A stretch of DNA of 10,566 nt from Desulfobacteraceae bacterium UBA5852 (GTDB lineage: Bacteria > Desulfobacterota > Desulfobacteria > Desulfobacterales > UBA5852): assembly GCA_002432195.1 (NCBI GenBank), contig DJGG01000296.1, positions 58,534-69,099 on the forward strand, in the 5' to 3' direction. This document shows positions 6,640 to 10,566 of the stretch, piece after piece. How positions within the stretch are numbered: the stretch's first letter is position 1; each line of letters begins with the position of its first letter. The position numbers were made by a program, and so were the translations under genes. The notes beneath the pieces were generated by a model. That model was not told the DNA's origin. It ran no database searches and saw only the letters and a program-made list of their open reading frames with translations.

Positions 6640-7920
6640 CTACCCGCGATGGACCGGAATCACGTAGGGGCCCTCCGGGACCACGGCCACGTGGGGGTCC
6701 CCATGGGTCCTCACGCTCTCCATGACGGCCGCTTCCACCGACCCCACCGGGGTCACGCAAATATCGGCGAGTTCGGCGGGTTTCAAACCCGAGCTGACAA
6801 GCTGGATGCGCGCGAGGCGCAGGGCCTTCACCAGCATCTGGGTCTGCCACTCGTCGATGCGCGCGAGGTCGCGCGTCAGGACATCCGCCATGAACCCCTC
6901 GGGCCCCAACCGGCAGAGCGTGCGCTGGGCCTCCACGAACTCCGGACTGCCCATCCCTTCGGAGCATTCACTCGCGATGACGATGGTGCCCCCGGGGTCC
7001 AGGATCTCCAACACCCCGACCATGCCCTTGATGCTCTGGTAGAAGGTCTTGTCCAGCGGGTATCCGGCGGCGCTGGTGACGACCGTCTTGAAGCGCCGCG
7101 GCAGGGAGACCTCCGCGTGGCCGCGCATGAAGCCCACCGCCTCGGCGTGGCTCGCTTGCACCTCGCCGAAGTTGAGGAACCCGATCCGGCGCTGCTCGTC
7201 GATGACCACGTTCAAGGCGAAGATCTCGCCAACGGCCCGGAGCATCTCCAACTGCTCCTGGTGCACGGGGTTGCCCTCGATGACGCAGTTGGCCGCGCGG
7301 GGGTGATTCATGATGCCTCCGGCATGCAGCCGGAAAATCGTGTCGCAGTGGGCCACTCCCGGAACGACGAGCTTGCGTCCGCCGGAGTAGCCGGCCATGA
7401 AGTGCGGTTCCACCAGGCCCACGGTGATCCGCAGGTCGGCGTCGGTGAACCGGCGATCGATGAGGATCGGAATCCCGGAAGCGGTGCGGCCAAGATCCGC
7501 ATGGGCCCCGCGGTCGCGGGCGAAGTGGTTGGCGATGGGTACCGCGCGGAAGATGCGGTCCGAACCGATGACCTCGCGCAGCTCGTCGCCCTCGTTGGGC
7601 CGGTGCAGGCCCGTGGCGACCAGGATGAGGATGTTCTCCGGGGCGATGCCGCCGGCCTTGAGCGCATCGATGAGCGGCGGCAGCAAGGCGGCGTGGGGCA
7701 CCGGGCGCGTGATGTCGCAAATCAGGATGCAGGCGGTCTTGTGCGTGCGGGCCAGTTGCGGCAGCGGGGGACAGGACGAAGGGGACGCAAAGGCCTCCCT
7801 GAGTTTCAGGGCCGGGTTCTCCAGGGGCGTCATGGGCCGCTTGCGCACCGTCGTCACCACGAGATCGTCCGGCAGGTGAACCGCCAGACGTCCCCGGCCA
7901 TACAATAGCTCGGTTTCCAT
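6640..7920 (-). CDS. larA: LarA-type nickel-dependent lactate (2-hydroxy acid) racemase
   Basis: This 426-residue protein matches the length of Lactiplantibacillus plantarum LarA (about 425) and keeps its landmarks at nearly the same numbers: D69-I-T-R72-P (substrate Arg), A-T-G-L-H106-R (catalytic His), P-H173 (catalytic His), GGRK183 (covalent attachment Lys of the nickel-pincer nucleotide), H199 (nickel ligand), and Y294, K298 and W358 near the substrate. LarA swaps the C2 configuration of lactate by a proton-coupled hydride transfer; related enzymes act on other 2-hydroxy acids, so lactate is the default rather than a proven substrate. The start at 7920 is set by AAGGAG at 7931-7926. That site abuts the stop of the upstream gene (7932), showing a tight two-gene unit. 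The same frame is open upstream to about 8166, but that part overlaps the activation-domain gene and is not LarA-like. The cofactor makers LarB, LarC and LarE are not in the window. Confidence 0.88.
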   Translation of the reverse strand: METELLYGRGRLAVHLPDDLVVTTVRKRPMTPLENPALKLREAFASPSSCPPLPQLARTHKTACILICDITRPVPHAALLPPLIDALKAGGIAPENILILVATGLHRPNEGDELREVIGSDRIFRAVPIANHFARDRGAHADLGRTASGIPILIDRRFTDADLRITVGLVEPHFMAGYSGGRKLVVPGVAHCDTIFRLHAGGIMNHPRAANCVIEGNPVHQEQLEMLRAVGEIFALNVVIDEQRRIGFLNFGEVQASHAEAVGFMRGHAEVSLPRRFKTVVTSAAGYPLDKTFYQSIKGMVGVLEILDPGGTIVIASECSEGMGSPEFVEAQRTLCRLGPEGFMADVLTRDLARIDEWQTQMLVKALRLARIQLVSSGLKPAELADICVTPVGSVEAAVMESVRTHGDPHVAVVPEGPYVIPVHRG

Positions 7921-7931
7921 GCGAACTCCTT

Positions 7932-8600
7932 CTAGGCCGTCACGCCGTAGTCGCGGGCCTTCGCGGCATCGTAGCGTGCCTTGCGGGCGTCGCAGCGCTC
8001 CCGGGGGCAGAGCTGGCAGCTGAAAAAGGTTGCCTCGGAGGGGAAGTAGATTCCCGAGATGGACTTGCGCGGGAGCATCAGAAAGCTCTCGGTGAGCCTC
8101 ACGCCGAGGGCGGTCTCTACTTTGGGAAGCAGGCGGAACAGTGGTCCCTGCTGTTCGATGGGCCAATCCGCAAGCGATCCGGGCGCCATGCAGGAGACTT
8201 TTTCGAGGGCGAAAGCGGAGCGCAGGTGATGTTCGAACCGGCCGCGGGCTTCACGCAGGAGCAGATTGCCGATTTCATCGAGGAGATATTTTTCGAGCAT
8301 GTCCGCGCGGGCCTCGATGATGTCATCCAGGGCCCGGCCGATGGTGAGCACGAAGGGGAACACGCGGCCGACCCCGTCGAGGTTGCGCCGGAGCACGCGA
8401 CTGGTGAAGGCCACGTTGTCGACGACAACCCCATCGTCGCGCTTCTCGTCCACGTACCCGACGCGAAAGGCGGCCGCGGGGGCCATCACCGCCTGGGCGG
8501 AATCGATCAGGCGCCGCAGGAGGTCCACATCGGCAACCCGCAGGCGCTGGGCGGCGGATTCCGCATTCAGGCGGATATCGTCAATTGGGAATATTCTCAT
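7932..8600 (-). CDS. MetH-type vitamin B12-dependent methionine synthase activation-domain protein
   Basis: This 222-residue stand-alone protein resembles the AdoMet-binding activation domain at the C-terminus of MetH, which takes part in reductive remethylation of cobalamin that has slipped to Co(II). Visible family features are the W-P-I-E-Q segment (146-150), GVRLTESFLMLPRKS (166-180), SGIYF (182-186) and a C-terminal cluster C195-x2-C198-x4-C203, usual in stand-alone versions and able to hold metal or an Fe-S cluster. In corrinoid methyltransferase clusters such proteins are thought to help reactivate the corrinoid protein; its exact action here is inference. The start at 8600 is preferred over an in-frame ATG at 8618 because GGAGGG (8610-8605) lies four bases ahead of it. 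It is the first gene of the leftward unit and is followed by larA after 11 bases. Promoter candidates lie in the gap to the divergent activator gene. Confidence 0.82.
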   Translation of the reverse strand: MRIFPIDDIRLNAESAAQRLRVADVDLLRRLIDSAQAVMAPAAAFRVGYVDEKRDDGVVVDNVAFTSRVLRRNLDGVGRVFPFVLTIGRALDDIIEARADMLEKYLLDEIGNLLLREARGRFEHHLRSAFALEKVSCMAPGSLADWPIEQQGPLFRLLPKVETALGVRLTESFLMLPRKSISGIYFPSEATFFSCQLCPRERCDARKARYDAAKARDYGVTA

Positions 8601-8604
8601 CACA

Positions 8605-8610
8605 CCCTCC
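8605..8610 (-). promoter_or_regulatory. Shine-Dalgarno site that fixes the start at 8600
   Basis: Read leftward, GGAGGG is followed by TGTG and then the ATG at 8600-8598. The alternative ATG at 8618 has no purine-rich site at a suitable distance. Confidence 0.6.
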
Positions 8611-8621
8611 GATGCCATCCA

Positions 8622-8650
8622 TTGGAAGAACGTTGATCATGCAGAATAAT
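8622..8650 (+). promoter_or_regulatory. Candidate rightward promoter for the corrinoid activator gene
   Basis: TTGGAA (8622-8627) and AATAAT (8645-8650) are separated by 17 bases, giving 4/6 and 5/6 matches to the sigma-70 boxes. They lie in the only clearly A+T-rich patch of the gap. Transcription would start near 8657 and leave a leader of about 160 bases before 8818. The call rests only on the sequence match. Confidence 0.4.
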
Positions 8651-8675
8651 ACCATAATTTCTCCTGTCGATACAA
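8646..8675 (-). promoter_or_regulatory. Candidate leftward promoter for the activation-domain/larA unit
   Basis: Read leftward, TTGTAT (8675-8670) and TATTAT (8651-8646) are 18 bases apart, 3/6 and 5/6 matches to sigma-70 boxes. The -10 box overlaps that of the opposing rightward candidate. An outer TGT...ACA dyad at 8665-8674 overlaps the -35 box and could be part of a regulator site; it is not a perfect palindrome. Confidence 0.4.
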
Positions 8676-8716
8676 CCACGGGGCAGAAGAATTTTCCCGC
8701 GCTGCCGAAGAAATCG

Positions 8717-8749
8717 GGCGCCGATGCGCCTTGCGCGCCAAGGGGCGCG
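8717..8749 (+). repeat. Two consecutive perfect hairpins in the activator leader
   Basis: GGCGC-CGAT-GCGCC (8717-8730) and CGCGCC-AAGG-GGCGCG (8734-8749) are perfect inverted repeats three bases apart, each with a four-base loop. Neither is followed by a T-run, so they are not standard terminators. They would fold in the leader RNA of the gene starting at 8818. I see no B12-box-like sequence, so a cobalamin riboswitch is not supported. Confidence 0.4.
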
Positions 8750-8817
8750 GCGCGCGGGGATCATTGGGCCGGGAGCGCCGCGCAGAGGCCGATCAAACGC
8801 TACCCAGGGGGGATAAT

Positions 8818-10470
8818 ATGACCAAGGGCGAGAAAATGGTGCGGATCCAAATAGGGGACCGGGTCATCGATGCCGCCAAAGGGGCCAGTCTCATGGAGGT
8901 CCTGGTTTCGGCCGGCGTCCTGCTGCGCTCGGACTGCGGGGGGCGCGGCCGGTGCGGCAAGTGCCTTGTGCAGGTCGACGAACGGGGGCGTCGTGCGCTC
9001 AGTCCACCGGAAGATCCTGAACGCCTTATTCTAGGTGCCGACGGTCTGGCGGCCGGCCGGCGGCTGTCCTGCGGCGCACGGGTTCTCGACGACCTCCGCC
9101 TGGAGATCCCGGAGAGCAGCCGGGTCACCCCCGAGGTGGTGCAAAAGGGGCTGCCCATTCTGCTGCCGCGCCTGCAAGCCTCGTCGCCGCCAAGGCAACC
9201 GGCATCCCCGAGCGGTTACGGCATCGCCGTCGACCTGGGGACGACGACCATCGCCGTCTACCTCTGCCGCCCCGGGGACCGCGCGGTGGTGGGCTCGACA
9301 TCCATCCGCAACCCCCAGGCCATCTTCGGCGACGATGTGGTCAACCGGATCAGCGCCGTGCAGACGGCCGCGGACGGCCTGGCCCGCCTGCAGAAGTTGG
9401 CGGTGAGCGCCATCGACTGGGCGGTCGGGGCCCTGTGCCGCCGCCTGGCGATCGACCCGTCGGGCATCGGCGCGGCGGTGGTGGTGGGCAACAGCACCAT
9501 GATCCACCTGCTGCTCGGGGAGGATCCTTCCACCATCGGGGTGTTTCCTTACGCCCCCCGCTTTACGGAAGCCCAGACCCGGTCCGGCGGCAGCCTCGGC
9601 CTGGGATTCAACCCCGGTGTCCGGCTGCGCACGTTGCCCCTCATCAGCGGCTACCTGGGTGCCGATCTCATCGGCGCCGCCCTGGCGGCGGATCTGGCCT
9701 CGCTGCCCCCGGGCACGCTGCTGGTCGATGTGGGAACCAACGGCGAGATCATCCTCAGGACCGGGGACGGCTTTGCGGCGACCTCGTGCGCCACGGGCCC
9801 GGCGCTGGAAGGGGCGGCCATTCAGCACGGGATGCAGGCGACCTCCGGCGCCGTGGATGCCGTGCGGTTGCGCCCGCTGGATGGATGCCTGGATTTTACC
9901 GTGATCCAGCGGGACGCCGGCCGCCACCAGCCCCCGGCCGGCATTTGCGGCTCGGGGGTGATCAGCGCGGTCGCCGAGTTGCTGCGCGGCGGCGCGATCA
10001 CGCGGAGCGGCAGCTATGCGGCGGACTTTGCATCGCCCTGCCTGGTTGAGGGCCCAAACGGTACACGGGCGTTTGAAATCGTTCCCGGGCGGCAAGCCCG
10101 CGGCGGAATACCCATCGTCCTGACCCAGGCCGACGTGCGCGCCGTGCAGTTGGCCAAGGGGGCCTTGCGCACCGGAATCGCCCTGTTGTGCCGGGAGAAC
10201 GACATCCCACGACCGAGCGGGATCCTGCTGGCCGGGGCCTTCGGCAGCTACATCCAACAGGCCGATGCGCTGCGTATCGGCCTGTTTCCGGAGATGCCCG
10301 CGGAGGACATCCGGGTGGTGGGAAACGCGGCCGGCGTGGGGGCGGTTCTGGCCCTGCACGATGATGCCCGCTTCGACGACGCGCAGGCGCTTGCTGCGCA
10401 GACGCGGGTGTTCGACCTGGGAGCGCACCCCGATTTCCAGAACACGTTCATCGAGAACCTTTCATTTTGA
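8818..10470 (+). CDS. RACE-type corrinoid activator: [2Fe-2S] ferredoxin domain plus ASKHA ATPase domain
   Basis: This 550-residue protein belongs to the reductive activators of corrinoid enzymes, which use ATP and an electron from their iron-sulfur cluster to return oxidised Co(II) corrinoid protein to active Co(I). Residues about 7-100 are a plant-type ferredoxin with cluster ligands C40-x5-C46-x2-C49 and C85. A linker with a Pro/Ser-rich stretch (about 120-133) leads to the ASKHA domain from about 135 to the end: its phosphate-binding motifs are visible as VDLGTTT (138-144), VGNSTM (bases 9484-9501), DVGTNGE (bases 9727-9747), GICGSG (bases 9940-9957) and LAGAFGSY (bases 10228-10251). Length is a little short for the family (about 600 or more). 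AGGGGGG (8806-8812) lies five bases before the ATG; upstream in-frame codons (from 8731) are not family-like. It is transcribed away from the MetH-activation protein and is the natural reductive partner for the two corrinoid domains of the operon. Confidence 0.9.
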   Translation: MTKGEKMVRIQIGDRVIDAAKGASLMEVLVSAGVLLRSDCGGRGRCGKCLVQVDERGRRALSPPEDPERLILGADGLAAGRRLSCGARVLDDLRLEIPESSRVTPEVVQKGLPILLPRLQASSPPRQPASPSGYGIAVDLGTTTIAVYLCRPGDRAVVGSTSIRNPQAIFGDDVVNRISAVQTAADGLARLQKLAVSAIDWAVGALCRRLAIDPSGIGAAVVVGNSTMIHLLLGEDPSTIGVFPYAPRFTEAQTRSGGSLGLGFNPGVRLRTLPLISGYLGADLIGAALAADLASLPPGTLLVDVGTNGEIILRTGDGFAATSCATGPALEGAAIQHGMQATSGAVDAVRLRPLDGCLDFTVIQRDAGRHQPPAGICGSGVISAVAELLRGGAITRSGSYAADFASPCLVEGPNGTRAFEIVPGRQARGGIPIVLTQADVRAVQLAKGALRTGIALLCRENDIPRPSGILLAGAFGSYIQQADALRIGLFPEMPAEDIRVVGNAAGVGAVLALHDDARFDDAQALAAQTRVFDLGAHPDFQNTFIENLSF

Positions 10471-10491
10471 AGGGGATTACGCCCGGCCGGA

Positions 10492-10518
10492 TTGACATGC
10501 CCGGGAGGGGCTGATAAA
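10492..10518 (+). promoter_or_regulatory. Candidate promoter for a gene beyond the right edge
   Basis: A perfect TTGACA (10492-10497) is followed after 15 bases by GATAAA (10513-10518), a 4/6 match to the -10 box; the short spacer weakens the call. A six-pair inverted repeat (10506-10511 with 10522-10527) overlaps it. No terminator with a T-run is seen after the activator stop at 10470. The last 96 bases hold no gene I can recognise. Confidence 0.35.
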
Positions 10519-10566
10519 GCGGCCCCTGCCGCGGTGCTCGGGTTCCGGCGGTCCCGCCCCGCTGTG

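Noticed and set aside
8601..8817. A cobalamin riboswitch in the divergent gap, expected from the B12 theme.
   Set aside because: No B12-box-like sequence or long conserved core is visible on either strand, and the gap is short for a complete element plus promoter.
8639..8821. A 60-codon rightward frame from an ATG at 8639 whose stop overlaps the activator start as ATGA, a possible coupled small gene or leader peptide.
   Set aside because: Its ATG lies upstream of the likely transcription start near 8657, it has only a weak ribosome site, and the peptide (Ala/Gly/Pro-rich second half) resembles no family. The overlap is likely chance.
9031..10428. A 465-codon minus-strand frame antisense to the RACE gene.
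   Set aside because: It is a compositional shadow of the strongly supported ferredoxin-ASKHA gene and shows no motifs.
1..10566. CRISPR array, insertion sequence, tRNA or rRNA gene.
   Set aside because: I found no repeat-spacer pattern, no transposase-like protein, no terminal inverted repeats flanking a gene, and no stretch that reads as tRNA or rRNA.

Overview
The window is a G+C-rich stretch packed with genes for corrinoid-dependent methyl transfer plus two LarA-superfamily (nickel-pincer) isomerase genes. The gene content points to a strictly anaerobic, one-carbon-metabolising bacterium. My best guess is a Desulfobacterota-type sulfate reducer or syntroph, because UroD-family methyltransferases, corrinoid proteins and RACE-type activators are often multiplied in such genomes. 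The taxonomic guess is inference; no rRNA or other phylogenetic marker is present.

Layout. A rightward operon enters from the left edge and runs to 6557. It holds a 5'-truncated LarA-like protein (1-978), a GntR/FCD regulator (975-1754), an MtaA-like zinc methyltransferase (1751-2764), a UroD-family methyltransferase (2834-3910), a free MtaC/MtvC-type corrinoid protein (3926-4570), and a 641-residue CmuA-like fusion of a UroD-type methyltransferase with a second corrinoid domain (4632-6557). The first three genes are joined by two ATGA overlaps. A hairpin followed by a T-run at 6591-6630 looks like the operon terminator. Converging on it is a leftward pair: a MetH-activation-domain protein (8600-7932) followed by a canonical larA-type gene (7920-6640). 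Divergent from that pair is a rightward gene for a RACE-type corrinoid activator with a [2Fe-2S] ferredoxin domain and an ASKHA domain (8818-10470). The 217-base gap between them carries two overlapping, oppositely directed promoter candidates.

How the parts may work together. The UroD-family protein and the fusion protein each look like a methyltransferase I that moves a methyl group from an unknown donor onto Co(I) of a corrinoid domain, one domain free and one fused. The MtaA-like protein has the H-x-C...C zinc triad of methylcobamide:thiol methyltransferases and could remove the methyl group. The RACE protein would re-reduce corrinoid that has oxidised to Co(II), and the MetH-activation-domain protein may assist. 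The LarA-family proteins suggest that a 2-hydroxy-acid-like compound is the substrate or the demethylated product. The GntR/FCD protein probably senses a small carboxylate. The methyl donor, the final acceptor and any transporter cannot be identified from this window.
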